Source of the DNA: Cristatella mucedo
Taxonomy: Eukaryota > Bryozoa > Phylactolaemata > Cristatellidae
NCBI GenBank assembly: GCA_009760855.2
Contig: WPIO01000041.1
Coordinates: forward strand, 718,501 to 782,500
Direction of reading: 5' to 3'
DNA length: 64,000 nt
In this document: positions 41,066 through 53,649 of the stretch, piece after piece
How positions within the stretch are numbered: the first letter of the stretch is position 1
How the letters are laid out: the number at the start of each line of letters is the position of its first letter
The notes under the pieces: generated by a model
Told to the model about the DNA's origin: nothing
The model's database searches: none
The model's input: the letters and a program-made list of their open reading frames with translations, nothing else
Position numbers and translations under genes: made by a program

Positions 41066-41526
41066 AGGACCTCAGAATTTAATCTATGGCTTTGGAAGTA
41101 GTGGTCGAATGAATGTCAATTCGAACGACCTTGGAACCAACCGTTTATCAAGAAACGCATTAAAAACCTGAGCTATGTTTGAGCGACGTTTTTCAGCTAG
41201 GAAAGACCGCAGAGAGGTTTCAATGGGTCTGCAGGTGACTCGCTCTTTAAACTAGACCTAATGAAGGTAACCACGTATATAGAAATCACGGAAATAATTT
41301 ATTAAAGGAGGTCAAAGGTTGCTACTCCTAACAATTGCTTTAGTGGGAGTTAGCTTTTAGAAGGCGTGATTATGTGCAGTTTTTCGATGATGAAGGCAGA
41401 AAACTTACCAGCCAAGCAGCTAATACTCGGTTAGTGAGATCGCTCAAAGGTGTCAAGCAAATGACTGTTTACAAATGTGTTTTGGGAAAGAAGTTTGCGA
41501 GTGTAAAAAGAATCCTGGGCTTTTCT

Positions 41527-41620
41527 ATAATAATAATAATAATAATACACTTGATAAAGCGCCCTTAGAGAACTCAGTCTCTTTCTAGGCGCTTTATATT
41601 ATTTGCTGCAAAGAAAGCTT
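41527..41620 (-). mobile_element. LINE-A 3' end
   Basis: ATT tail, then on the minus strand AAAGCGCCTAGAAAGAGACT and GAGTTCTCTAAGGGCGCTTT. Under 100 bp remain. Confidence 0.85.
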
Positions 41621-41864
41621 CTGATTGTAGACGCGGATGAAGCTATTGAAGTTCGTTAACGCGGACGTTCATTAAGCCTAGTGTTCACCTTTTATCTAAC
41701 AATAACGCTCCTTGACCGGCTTCCTTTAAAGAAGCATGCCTATATGCTTTCCCCGAACAGCGAAAACACCCAAAAAACCTTGCCGTACCATCGATTGGCT
41801 TCAGGACATGATATTGTTGCAAACACATTGATTAGCGGCTTCTAAACTAACTACATTAAAAAAG

Positions 41865-42025
41865 ATTAGCTGATTTCACAGACTTATTCTTATTTGCAGC
41901 AGAAGAGCCTTAACTGGTATCACCACTGCTTGCAGTTGGCAACAAAGGATTGCCCACTGTAGGATGCGAACCCATGACCTCGGTCGTGATGAGCGAGCAC
42001 CTTACCTCGTGGGCTATCATGGCCC
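41865..42025 (-). repeat. SINE-I copy
   Basis: The minus strand has an A-box-like TGATAGCCCACGAGG, B-box ATGGGTTCGCATCCTACAGT, the body CAACTGCAAGCAGTGGTGAT and a tail ending AAATCAGCTAATC. Confidence 0.85.
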
Positions 42026-42436
42026 TTAATACAATGCCCACGCCGTTAACGTACACCAGTGTATTTCATAGCCACAGAGAGGCATGAGTTGCAGCACCAG
42101 CCGCTGTGTACAACTCTTTTGCTCGAAGCCTCGAGTAGAGGCGACTAATCACTAAACAAGGGTCCGTTTACTATTGGCTGTTATTCAGGAAATACGAATA
42201 AATCTCTAGGGCTGTCAAAAATTGGCAGATACAGCATCTCAACGTTTCAATTTGTGAATAGTGCAGTAGAGATAGATTCCATTAGAGTACCACGGATAGC
42301 TACATCTCTGCTCGCGATCTAAATCAAAATTACCTCTGGACATTTCAGCTCGCAGAAATTTGATATAGCGGCATTATATTCCAAAAGTTGTGCGATTTCT
42401 TAGTGCCATCATTCAATCCTGTTTCACGGAAGACAT

Positions 42437-42745
42437 AAATATATTAGCTAATTTAAAAGCCTCATTTTGTATAGCGGCAGAATAGACCTAACCGCTTGCA
42501 GTTGGCAATCAAGGATCGCCTAACAATAATAATAATGCACTTGATAGAGCGCCCTCAGAGAACTCAGTCTCTTTCTAGGCGCTTTATATTTGCTGCAAAG
42601 GAAAATACGATTAAATGGTGAGTAATATTATGCTTGATAAACAACATGAATAACACGGTTAGATGTGACATACTGCAGGATTCGAACCCACGGCCTCGGT
42701 CGTGAAGAGAGAGCATCTTACCTCCTGGGATATCTTGGCCATAAT
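42437..42745 (-). repeat. SINE-I copy split by a LINE-A tail
   Basis: The SINE tail and body (42,437-42,517) and head with B-box GTGGGTTCGAATCCTGCAG (42,670-42,745) are separated by a LINE-A 3' end. The two halves rejoin at the point corresponding to GGATCGCC/ACTGCAGG in intact copies. Confidence 0.85.
42518..42669 (-). mobile_element. LINE-A 3' end nested in SINE-I
   Basis: ATT tail, terminal block (minus strand AAAGCGCCTAGAAAGAGACT; GAGGGCGCTCTATCAAGTGC) and about 60 bp of 3' UTR. It is a short, 5'-truncated insertion. Confidence 0.85.
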
Positions 42746-43079
42746 GTTGACCTGTAACTATATAGATAGGATGTCGGGCCGAATACTACTAGATGGCATG
42801 GGCTGGCGTACATCCGACGGATGACGGGTGGCTCATGCTCAATCCAGTACGGCTCCTTAGGGCTTAGGGCTCTATATTGAACCTGTAAAAGGTGCCCGGC
42901 GGGCTGATCGCCTGACTAACGACGACCAAAAATCTATAATTTCACTCGTCTGTTCACTTTCAGTTTCACTGTACCTCAGCCATGAACCTCATCTTTTATT
43001 ATTGTACTGTAAATCATAAGCGACTAAGTAGTAAGGCAAAACAGCTTAAGAGCATGCACACAGCGAATGCACTGGTGCT

Positions 43080-43168
43080 GACATCGAAGTAAGCTATACC
43101 CTGAGGCATACGTGAAGCGCCTGAATAGAGATCAAGTTCTCTTATGGCGCTATACAAATGAATTATAT
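43080..43168 (+). repeat. SINE-II tail fragment
   Basis: GAGGCATACGTGAAGCGCCT then GAATAGAGATCAAGTTCTCT, TATGGCGCTATACAAATGAATTA: an intact SINE-II tail without most of its tRNA head. Confidence 0.75.
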
Positions 43169-43214
43169 TTTTTAAATTGTATATCGAAGAATTCTTGAAA
43201 ATAGGTAATACGGA

Positions 43215-43455
43215 CACTATTACAGTCAGATAAAGAGGCAGCAGCTTTAGCTCTAAAGGGCCAGCGAAAGGAAGTGCTGATGTGATGTCTACGCTCCCTC
43301 TCTAGGAGGTGAAAGGACCAAGTCTGTTGGCTACTGAATGCGTACCGAAAGCTGCTTGCGCTGTGAGTGTGCTATACAAAACTCTCCTGCGTAACACCCA
43401 CATGGTCTTTATGACTTTGTGGAGTTACTGACGGAGATACATTACATTACATTCC
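43215..43455 (+). mobile_element. LINE-B 3' end fragment
   Basis: Ends GTTGGCTACTGAATGCGTAC, ACTCTCCTGCGTAACACCCA, GAGTTACTGACGGAGATAC and an ATTAC-type pentamer tail at 43,439-43,453. This is the LINE-B terminus in sense orientation. Confidence 0.8.
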
Positions 43456-43604
43456 TCTTGCTCCTCCATCTAATGCGAGAGGACTTTAAGTAACTCTCTA
43501 GTGCTGCATAGTGAGGGTTTTTGTGGGGGCACCCTTCAGGTACCCGCTCCGCTGTCGCTAGTGCCACGTTCGCGAAACTGAACGCCAGGCCACGGTAGTA
43601 GCCG

Positions 43605-43715
43605 ATTGATTGAAATAATCGTATCGCCGGCAGGATTCGAATTCCTACCTCGTAGACCAAAGACACAAGTGTGTGAACGAGACCACTAGGGTCAGTTTTC
43701 GCATGGCGCTGGGGG
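43605..43715 (-). repeat. tRNA-like SINE head
   Basis: The minus strand has A-box-like GACCCTAGTGGTC and B-box GAATTCGAATCCTGCCGG at tRNA-like spacing. The downstream part differs from SINE-I and SINE-II, so the family is uncertain. Confidence 0.4.
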
Positions 43716-43719
43716 ACCT

Positions 43720-45490
43720 GAGACTACTAGCAGGCTCATATTAGCTAGCTAAATTTCAGCCGCGAATTAAAAAGGGCAATCTTGGCCGTCCTTAAAGTCA
43801 CTGAGAACGTGTGTCCATAGCCGCTGGTAAACTGGTAAGCAACGTTACGTTGCTTGGGCCGCTTAGACATCGAGACAAATCTGAAATTCTTCTTTAGGAC
43901 ACATGTACATGGTTAATGCGGTGTTTTAGAGTCTTGCGTGGGAAATAGGTCTTAGTTTCCATATCAGAGCTGCGCTCTCTAGGTTAAAGCTGTTGTGACC
44001 TTTACTTAGTCGTTCAACTGAGTAGTCTCAAACTTTAAAAACCTAGCAGCTATCATGGTCGCTAGCACTGCATCTGTCTGACATCATTTGTCAGGCAGAT
44101 TAAAGCAAACAGATTAAAGTAGAGATTTGGCTCACCGGCACATGTTAAGGCATAGCAATGGCCAAACGTCGGCCGAGGGTCGAAGCGTTTGCCATTTGCC
44201 AGGACTCCCTTGTTTCATTCTCTAGCGACAGAAACAGCTGGCCACATCGTGAAGGTGGTCTGCACAACCATGTCACGTGGCAGAGAGCGGCGATGGCCAT
44301 AAAGAAGTGAAACGGTTACAGTGGCATGCCATTCTCGAGACGCCTTGCTTTACCAAGAGACGTCGTCGACGCTTCGTCTATCAGCGTGAAGCGACGGCCG
44401 GTAGAGTCGTTAGATAACGATATCGTCATCCAGTAGCAATTTATAAAAACTTTGCTACGATTGGAACACGCTAGCGACAGCATTTCATAGCACTACATCG
44501 CAGCACATCTGTGCTGCAGCACAATTTCATAATCTCAAGTCGGTCAACGGGCCGCTCTAATTGCCTCCTCCCAGTCGAACGTATTTTGAGCAATCTAGTC
44601 AAGCGCCTGACGGTGCGTGCGACTAAAAGTCGCTCCTCGATAGACTCTTCAGATTGATGAGGCGTAAAAGTTTGTGCATGCAGATTAATCGGAGCGGCTG
44701 CATCCGGGGCTCGCCATAATTCGCAGTGGCTCTTGCCCTGCTCGGCGGTTACTGCACGTTAAGAGCTGCGGCGTAAATGCACAGAGCAGCGAACGGCCGG
44801 ACGCGGAACGGCAAAATAGTGAATTCGGTCGCCAGGGTAGTGACGCAGCGGGCGATACCTAGGGCAGAGAGAGGCAGCGCTTAGCCGCAGGGCGTTCGTG
44901 CCCTCATACCAAGCCAGCCTGATAGTGGCCTCCCTCCCGCGCACCTGCTGCTCGAAAACAAGTCGGCCTGTCTGTCGCCGCTTTCTGGCGCACTATGGAC
45001 GTGCTACACTGGTAGGCTGGCTGCGTCGAGGCAATCAGCACGAACGGCTGGTGTCACGGTTCGCGATCGGCTTTCACTTTGGGTCTGGCGTTGTCATCAA
45101 CTGTATAGGGTCAATCAGTTTAGCCAGCAACCCCCATTATGCAGCAGCAGTAGCATGGGGCATTTTCAATTGAGATTTTATAAGTGTGCAAGTAGCATAC
45201 ATTAATATGCTCGCGCGATGGACATCTATACATATACGGTATATACCGTATGTATATGCGTGCATGTATAGATGGACGTACATGTATATACATCTATACG
45301 CATGTGAATATGCAGTATATGCTATGTGCGTGAGTGTGGGTATGCATGTAAGTGTGTGTCGGTGTGTGCGGGCATGCACGCACGTGTGTGTGCATGTTTG
45401 ATGCTGGTGAGTGCGAACGCATGACTGTATCCAATGGTAGTCATGCAAAGACGTGAAGAACACATGATGTGCTGAAGAGCTTTCGGCGCT
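43720..45490. other. No recognisable gene
   Basis: Mixed sequence with a GC-rich patch at 44,700-45,060 where several short frames overlap on both strands. A perfect 18-bp palindrome (ATACGGTATATACCGTAT) lies at 45,234-45,251, followed by GT/AT-rich simple sequence to about 45,400. Confidence 0.4.
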
Positions 45491-45493
45491 ATT

Positions 45494-45660
45494 GGGCCTG
45501 AGCCGAGCGGTAAGATTCGCTCACCTCCACCACCCTGGTCGTTGGTTCCAGACCAGCAGCGGGCAATTCTGTACTGGCGCAGCGAGGAACTGAGGCAGCT
45601 ATTAAAACGCTAAGGCTATTAAAACGCTGCACAGATAAGGCCGCTAAGCTGATTTGGCAT
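45494..45660 (+). repeat. SINE-I copy
   Basis: tRNA-like head (GAGCCGAGCGGTAAGATTCG; degenerate B-box TGGTTCCAGACC). The body CGGGCAATTCTGTACTGGCG is followed by a duplicated GCTATTAAAACGCT. The tail ends GCTAAGCTGATTTGG. Confidence 0.7.
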
Positions 45661-46642
45661 TCATTCTGGTAACTCACACGACGCCTTCAGCACTGAATTC
45701 CGTGCACTGACTGACTTATTTTCTCTTGTGGCTCATGTGCATAAACCTACTCACATATCACTACTGGACCAAATTTTATCCTACAGCTGCACGGTACGAT
45801 CACCTATTATCCTCGCCAAATTCTGCTCGTCTGACCACACGCGGATCTCGTGCAGTCTACAGCGTTCGCGCCCTCCTCTGCATCCAGAATCATCTGTGAA
45901 TGGCGAAACCACAAGACCATAGACATCGATGGTGTCCTCGCGAGAATGTCCTCTTCCCTTGCTGCTCAATCCCCTTGTCGTCATTGGAATGCTGCAAGAC
46001 CACGCTGGCAGACATTCTCGGCGAGAGCTTGCACCTCTGACGCATCGCAGAGCACGTTCTCGCCGAGGTAGCCTATGATTTGCCGCAGACATTGCAAAAG
46101 CCAGGTCAAATCGGCTCAAGCTGGAAAAAGCGTATAAAAGATCGCAACTGACGGTCCATCGACAGGTAAACGAAGACTACTTTAGATTGCACCAGTCAGT
46201 CCTAGCAAAGGCCAAGTCGACCTTCCATGAAGAAATCGTTGAATCATAGATGTGCAATCCAAAGATGCTCATCATGCCAACGACCAAACATCTCCTTAAA
46301 TCGCTCCCAGGCTGGCTCCCTACAAAGTGATTCTTGTGATGATCTAGCTGATCGCTTTTCAGGCTTCTTTGTCGACAAGATAGACCAGATCAAGGTGTCC
46401 ATCGCTAGGGTATCAGCATTCCCCTGAATCATGTCCCTCAATTCCGTGCAGTACCTCAGTGTCAAGGTTCAAGGAGGTCACGAGTGACCTCGTCCTGAAG
46501 TTCATATCCATATCAAGGAGGACATTAGTCCTTCAGACCCTATTCTCACTTTTCTGCTTCTTAGATGCATGAATCTGCTGCTGTCATGCGTGACTAATAT
46601 CATAAATATGTCGTTACCCTCAGGCCATGTCTCAGTACCTTT

Positions 46643-46789
46643 CAAAATTATATGTATAATTTGTTTGTATAGCACCCTAAGAAAATGTAATCTCTACTCG
46701 AGTGCTTCACATATGCCACGGGGCTCGAGCCCATGGCCTCATTCGTCAAGTACATTCACCTTAACTTTGGTCGGGGCAAGCACCTTAAG
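46643..46789 (-). repeat. SINE-II copy inserted in LINE-A
   Basis: The minus strand has GACCAAAGTTAAGGTGAATG, B-box-like GGGCTCGAGCCCCG and the tail AAGCACTCGAGTAGAGATTA, TTTTCTTAGGGTGCTATACAAAC. LINE-A RT coding runs up to it (SVPFK) and continues after it (AIVRPLLN). Confidence 0.8.
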
Positions 46790-47164
46790 GCTATAGTTAG
46801 GCCACTACTCAATAAAGCAACGCTAGACTAAGAGAACTTAAGCAACTTCCGCCCAGTCTTCCTTCTACTATTCCTATCAAGGACATTGGAACAATGCGTC
46901 AATTCGTGGCAGACCAGCTGAACTCATGCATGGAAACGTCACACCCAACTAGTAAGTTCCAGTCTGATTTAAGATCTTTTCCCTCCACAGAGCCTGCTTT
47001 GCTGCTTTGCTCGCGGTATAACGACCTACTTGTGAATGCAGACTTGGGTAGAGTATCTCTGCTTGTTTTGCCCGATCTTTAGGCAGCTTTTGATACTATC
47101 GATTACCAAGTCCTTTTTGAGAGCCTCTCATCTCGCCTAAGCATCACTGGCATTGCTATGCAAT

Positions 47165-50100
47165 GGTACATGCGTTCTAATCAGGTTGGAAGCAAGGTTG
47201 CAGTTGTTGTTCGTGAATCGTTTGGCTAAAAGATTTGCAGTTTTTCGCATGGGCCATCTTTTGAATCAGTTGCAATCAGGTCCTCATCAAAGACTGTGCG
47301 TCTCACTGTTGTGATAAACCGACCCTCTGCTGGCTGTATAAACTTGTTTAATAAGACATTTTCGGAGCTCCTCACTAAAATACTTGTGTGTGACAGGCCG
47401 TTACTGATTGCTGGAGATTTCAATATTCACGTTGAAAAACTATAAACAGCCAGGTCCGCTCATTTCTTGGCTGTCTGGAGAATTTTGATTAGGTCCAACG
47501 CGTTAATCATACTACCCACGTCGGTGGCCATATCCTAGATCTCGTGATCACTAAGGATGTCAGCCCCACTGACCTTGTGGTGTGCCCGCTGACTCTCTCG
47601 GATCATTGTTTGGTCTTTTTTATTGTTCCTGCTGTCCTGTACGTACAGGGTAATATCGAACTTGTCCAGCGATGTAACTTTAAAAGCATTGGCATGGACA
47701 CATTTTTGAAATCTGTTTGTGATGCGGGTCTTCTTGATCTGCACCCAGACTCGACCGACAGCCTCGATACCCTCACTGATGCAGTGAACATGACACTTAA
47801 AAGAGATCTTGACAAGCATGCTTCCGTTCATTCTATCCGTGTACAGAGTCGCCAAGATTCCTTTCAATTTACAAAAACCTTCAAAAGGTTCGCCGTGTTA
47901 AGCACAGGCTTGAACGTCATTTTAAGAAATCTGGGTCTAATGCAGATCTAGTCAATTTCAAAGACTTCCTTCGAGTTTTCACCTGGAAGCTTAACAAAAC
48001 CAGCGCTTCTGTTTTCACTCGAAAGCTGAATTCCTGCCAGTAAACAGATTTGTAATACAATCACTGGCCCATGCTGTGAAGTCTACTCCCCAGATATTAA
48101 CGGCTCAGCCGAATGGTTTTCAGACTTCTTTACTAAAAAATGTATGCTCGTTCGTGCATTCGCCTCCATACAGCTTCCTCTGAGTAAAGCAATCATGTCA
48201 TGTCATGCCATGTCATGTCATGTCATGTCATGTCATGTCATGTCATGTCATGTCATGTATCTCCGTCTGTAACTCCACAAAGTCATTAAGACCATGTGGG
48301 TGTTACGCAGGAGAGTTTTGTATAGCGCACTCAGCCTAAGCGGCTTTCGGTACATTCGGTAGCCAACAGACTTCGTCTCACGCAACAAAGAGAAAGTGGG
48401 AAGCATAACAGAGTCAGGAGAGCAGTTGAGGTAGTGAGCAGCATAGAAGTAGCAGCTCAGGACCGCTGAAAAGGATGTGCCATAGTCGGCAGTTGGAGAG
48501 TAGTTATCGTTGCGTAAGAATTGTGGAAGCGAGTTCCACAGTCTAGGACCTGCAGAGCTAAAGCTTCTGTCGCCAACTGTCTTTAAGCGGAGGAATGGGA
48601 CAGCAAATTTATTGTCCACACAGGACCTGAGGGCGCGAACAGGCTGAAACTGATGCAGCAGCTCAGCTAGGTATGAAGGAGCCAAGCCGTGGCGGGCCTT
48701 GTGGGTCAGCGCAAGAACTTTGCAAAGAACAAAGAAATCGTGGAATCACAACCTGTGGCCTTCCTTAAAAGGTTGTTCGAGGTTTCTGCGTTCGATATGG
48801 CTACCACAATAAGGTCTAGTAAAAGGAGCTCGTCTCCTGAAGACCTGATACCATCAGCTCTGTGGTCTTCACTGGCAGACCAGCATAGCCCGACCATAAC
48901 CATGACTTTTAATGCTTCTTTGGAAAAAGAGGTCGCACCCAAGTCCTTAAAATTGGCAATCGTTAGGCCGATACTTAAAAAGCTTGGATTAGATACAGAG
49001 GTTCTTGCAAACTATCGCACAGTTTCCTTCTTCCCTTTTTGTCAAAGATTCTTGAAAAAATTGTCACTAAGCAGCTGGAAGCACATATTGAAAAAATAAA
49101 ATGTCAGAAACATTTTAATATGGGTTCAAGAGGCAGCGATTCTCTGAAAACGCTCTCCTCCGCGTTAGCAGTGACATTCTATGCGGCGATGATGACGGAT
49201 GTCACTGCCCTAGCTAGATCTGTCAGCTGCCTTCGATATCTCTGGTGAGATTAGGCTACTTGACAAACATCTACTTGAACTATTGAGAACAACAAACGGT
49301 CTGATAGACGAGGCAATGGCGCGGTTTAAATTGTATTTGTCTGATCGTGCTAAATCCCTGTGGTATGGGATCAGGTCTCACCCACGCGACCGGTCACTTG
49401 TGGAGTCCCTCAAGGGTCCGTCCTCGGTCCTTTGCTGTTCTTCATTTATACTCGACCTCTGGGAAAAGGCCCGTGGAATAAGAGATCACCGTTATGCTTA
49501 CGAAACTCAGCTGTGTTTGTCATTCAAACCGTCGGATTCTGCTGCAGCAACTGATAAACTGAATGCTTACCATGCCGACATTCAATCATGAATGTCGGAA
49601 AATTTCTTGAAACTAAATGACGATAAAACTGAGCTGCTGCTCGTAGAACACCCTGAGCTGAAAGTGGCTGAATTAGAAGGCTTTGCTCTTCTAATAAGTG
49701 ATGCTGCTGTGCCCACCATCTCCACGAGCTCAAATTTTAGGTGTCGTTTTCGACAGCTGCCTAAACTCTAACAACTTCATTCAGAAGACTGCTTCTATAG
49801 CTGGCCATCACGTCCGATCTTTATCTAATATAAGGAGCTATCTTCCATGGTAGCCTGCAAAGAAATGTAACTAGCTCCTTAGTTCTGTTTCGGCTTGATT
49901 ATTGAAATTTCCTTTTGGCTGGGCTACCAAACAAAGCCACTAGGCCACTGCAAACGGCCACGAATATGGCTGCAAGGATAGTTTTCAAGTCCCAGAGATT
50001 TGATCACGCGTCTCCTTTGCTAAAAGAGCTAGGATGGCTGCCGAATGATCAACGGATGCAGAGCAAAGGTTTTACGCTGACCCACAAGGCCCGCCACGGC

Positions 50101-50533
50101 TTGGCTTCTCCAAACCTAGCTGAACTGCTGCACCAGTTTCAGCCTCTTCGTCCCCTCAGGTCCTGTACGGACAATAAACTAGCTGTCCCATTCCTCCGCT
50201 TAAAGACCATTGGCGACACCAGCTTTAGCTCTGCAGGCACTAGACAGTGGAACTCGCTTCCACGATTCTTACGCAACGACAACTACTCTCCTGCTGCTGA
50301 CTATGGTTCATCCTTTGCAGCGGTCCTGAGCTGCTAGTTTCATGCTACTCACTACCTCAACTGCTCTCCTGACTCTGCTCTGCTTCCCACTTTCTCTTTG
50401 TTGCGTGAGATGAGGTCTGTTGGCTACCGAATGCGTACCTAAAGCTGCTAAGGCTGTGAGTGCGCTGTACAAATCTCTCTTGTGTAGTACCCATTTAGTC
50501 TTGGTGGCTTTGTAGAGTTACAGACGAAGATAC
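47165..50533 (+). mobile_element. LINE-B, long copy inserted in LINE-A
   Basis: Begins within the endonuclease (VVVRESFG; CDRPLLIAGDFNIHVE; LVVCPLTLSDH) and carries a nested antisense 3' end at 48,195-48,725. RT continues as [28 protein letters not shown] and SDRAKSLWYG. The catalytic YADD site is changed to YAYETQL at about 49,495. It goes on through FLKLNDDKTELLLVE to the C-terminal 140-codon frame (LKELGWLPNDQRMQSKGFTL; RQWNSLPRFLRNDNYSPAAD) and ends GTTACAGACGAAGATAC. It is 5'-truncated, frameshifted and catalytically dead. Confidence 0.85.
48195..48725 (-). mobile_element. Antisense LINE-B 3' end nested inside LINE-B
   Basis: Same arrangement and almost the same sequence as 34,372-34,880, with a longer TCATG pentamer array (about 48,195-48,258). 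A 145-codon minus-strand frame covers the C-terminus, including RALRSCVDNKFAVPFLRLKT. Confidence 0.85.
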
Positions 50534-51789
50534 ACAAATTCAAATCCTATCTCAGTGGGAGACTCCAACGTACAGATACGAATGGATACAGATCATCCAT
50601 CAAGAAGTATGGAGCATCTCAGGGCTCTGGGCTTGGACCCGTTCTTTTCCCAGTTTATACTCTCCCTCTTGCCGATGTGATTGCAGGGCACAACCTCGGC
50701 TTTTCCTTCCATGGAGATGACACTCAGCTGTACCTCTGCTTTGATCTCTCTCAGCCCTCCAGCCCGCCTCGACTCTTCCGACTCTCTTGCTGCATGTATT
50801 CATGACATCCACACATAGATAGCAGCAAACTTTCTTAATTTAATGGCAATAAAACCAACATACCAGTTACAGACAAACCAAGTGCAATTCAGAAATTTGA
50901 AAACCTAACGCTCACAATCGGCTCTACTAGCATATCTCCTGTAGAATTTTCACGAAATCTAAGCGAACTGACCTTACATTAGGCGATCACATCAGCTCAA
51001 CAGTCAAGTCTGCCTCCTGTCAGCTACATGATATTGCTAAAACTCGGGCTTGCTTAGACAGGATACTACAGCTTAATTGACCCATGCATTTTTGACATCC
51101 CGTCTTGACTTCTGTAACTCGCCACTTGCTCGCCTACAGACCTGTGCAATCAGGCGCTCGCAGCTGGTGCAAAACTCGGCGACTAGGCTTGTATGTCGTG
51201 ATCGTCGCAGTTGCCACATCACACATCACTTCTAGCCCACCTGCACTGACTCTCAGTCAAGCAGCTTATCGACCTCAAGGTTCTGTCATTTACGTTTAGG
51301 TCCCTTAATTCTTTGGCTCCAGCCTACCTATCTATTACCCCACCAGGGTAAGCATCGTACCACCCGCTTTTCGTAATCGAATTGTGTACCTATACTTCAT
51401 TCGTATCTCGAATCCTGTGGATACCATGCCTTTAGCTCGTATGCTTCTAAAGCCAGGAATTCACTTCCACTTGCGGCACGACATCCCCCGACATCGACCA
51501 CATATAAAAAAAACTAAAAGCGAAAAGCGCAGCATTTAGTAAGTCCGTGAGATTCCTTCTTTGTTTCACGCCAATGCGTGCTGACACTGTTCGCACTGCC
51601 ACTAACCGTACTTACTTGAATGCTGACCCTGTGCGTGTCACCTCTAACCACGGTGCGCTTGTTGTCATTGAGCATGCTACCACTAACGATTCGATCATGC
51701 ATCCTAGACAGTAAATGTAAAGCGCCTCAAACTGGAGTGAGTTCTCTGGAGGTGCTATAGCAAACGAGATAACTTATTGTTTTTATTAC

Positions 51790-53210
51790 GAAGCAATCAC
51801 TGGCTCTTTTATATTGGCTCTATTAAATTTATATTCTATCTTTTATATTTACTTTAAATGTTGTTCGCTACTCACTCGCTGTGCATACGATCTCGGCTGC
51901 ACGTGCAGTACAAGTCACAACCTCAGCTTCAGGCAAAGCACGAAATGAAAGGAAGCCGGAGAATGGCTGAGTGTAGAAGAGGAAAGCGTTTAAGAAGTTT
52001 AAGAAAGCGTGGCGCTTATTCACATGCCAGAGATAAAAGTGGCGCAACTTTATGCATGCATGAAGAAATGGCCCACATTCATGCGCGCAAGGACAATGGC
52101 GTAGATTCATGCGGCCACGAAGAAAAGTGGCATGGATTAATCAGCGAAGCAGTGCTGAAGGCCGGGTACTAGAGTCGGCAGCAGCAGAAGATAAGCTGCA
52201 GTAAGTTCGCTTACATGAATTGGCTGCGATTACTTGCCAGAGAGTGACGTGTATCTTCGACTTGGATTGTCACTGTAAATTAAATGCTTGCCTTTTTCGT
52301 TCTATTTATTTCTATTCTATTTATTTCTATTTTTGTAAATTAAATGCTTGCCTATTCATTCTTTGTTGCACTCGGTCACCTCGGTCACTCGGTCTCAGAC
52401 TCGCTAACGCTTTCCTGCTCGTTTTCTCTGTGCTGATTCCCCGCCCCCCCCCCCCAATCCTTAGTACGTGCGGCGAGCCCAAAATGTGTCTAGTGTACAG
52501 GAACGTCTTCGTTCGCACACACACAAACGGCTCCGCCGTGAACTCGAAATAGCGCAGGTCTCGCGAGATCTTCTCGATCGACCCGAGCGTTCGCGCACTC
52601 AGCCAAAGCCGTTCGGCGGCCTCGGCCGTCGAGTGATGCCTTCGATGAGCAGCTATATGGCTTCAGGCAGCGAAGCAAATGCGAAGAGCGAGCGTTGCCG
52701 ACTCGGGAGATGAAATGAGACTTGGCTTGGAGTGAAAGGGAAAGGGAGTGACGAAGCAGCAACCGATTGTGACCGGCTGATTAAGATGGGCCGTCGGCGA
52801 TGGGCCGGCGGGTAGCCCGCGCCGCTTAAACGGCCCGAGGAAATGAGTTCGACAAGGTCCTCGTAGGAGCCTTGCCATCAGACGCTAATATCCATTCTAG
52901 TGCTGCTGTTAACTTTCGCGTAACTATAGAGACCGTTAAGGCTGCCGAGGCTGCCGAGGCAGGCCAGCTGGGCGAGCAAGATGGCGACGCGGCCTCGTAT
53001 CAACCAGCCTTAGATATATCATAAAGCCAGAAAGAAAATTAGGTTCTGTCATGTACAAGAAATATCCTTTCATGTTTCGCAGCTATCGCCATCACTCGCG
53101 CACTTTCGCTGCTCGTCGATCTATCGCTGTCTATGCATATCTAGCTCTCTCATATGCACCCAGTCACTCTCTCGCTTTCTCGCTCACTCTTTCTCTGCCT
53201 CGTTCTCACT
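51790..53210. other. No recognisable gene; one 104-codon frame
   Basis: A plus-strand frame at 51,858-52,172 is Arg/Lys/His-rich (RRMAECRRGKRLRSLRKRGA) without a known domain. A 15-nt C-run lies near 52,441, and a CG-rich patch at 52,540-52,990 shows short frames on both strands. A tandem 40-60 bp duplication with ATTAAATGCTTGCCT occurs at about 52,277 and 52,338. Confidence 0.35.

Positions 53211-53214
<4 letters not shown>

Positions 53215-53276
<62 letters not shown>
53215..53276. repeat. (CT)n microsatellite
   Basis: Perfect CT repeat inside a longer pyrimidine-rich region (53,160-53,340). Confidence 0.95.
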
Positions 53277-53279
<3 letters not shown>

Positions 53280-53467
53280 ATAATTGATCTCACCTTCTTT
53301 CTCTCCCTTCTGTCTCTCTCTTTTTCATCTCTCTGACTCTAGGTAAATGTCTTTCTGGTTTCTATATGTCATTGTCCATCGCTATCTCTTTCCCTTTTTC
53401 TCAATTCCTCTTCCTTCTTTCCTTTTGCTGTTTCCACATCTCACGTTTCCTATCCTTTAGTCTCAGC

Positions 53468-53648
<181 letters not shown>

Positions 53649-53649
53649 G

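Larger units (their letters stand above)
45661..51780 (+). mobile_element. LINE-A, long copy split by SINE-II and LINE-B
   Basis: Sense LINE-A in three pieces. 45,661-46,642 holds the end of the endonuclease (HISLLDQILSYSCTV; SSDHTRIS) and the linker (LADRFSGFFVDKIDQIKVSI). 46,790-47,164 holds early RT (IVRPLLNKATLD; a degraded FDTIDYQVLFESL). 50,530-51,780 holds the rest of RT (FKSYLSGRLQRTD; SFHGDDTQLYLCFD), the C-terminus and the 3' end with GAGTGAGTTCTCTGGAGGTG. The pieces are collinear once the insertions are removed. Frames are broken by many stops. Confidence 0.8.
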
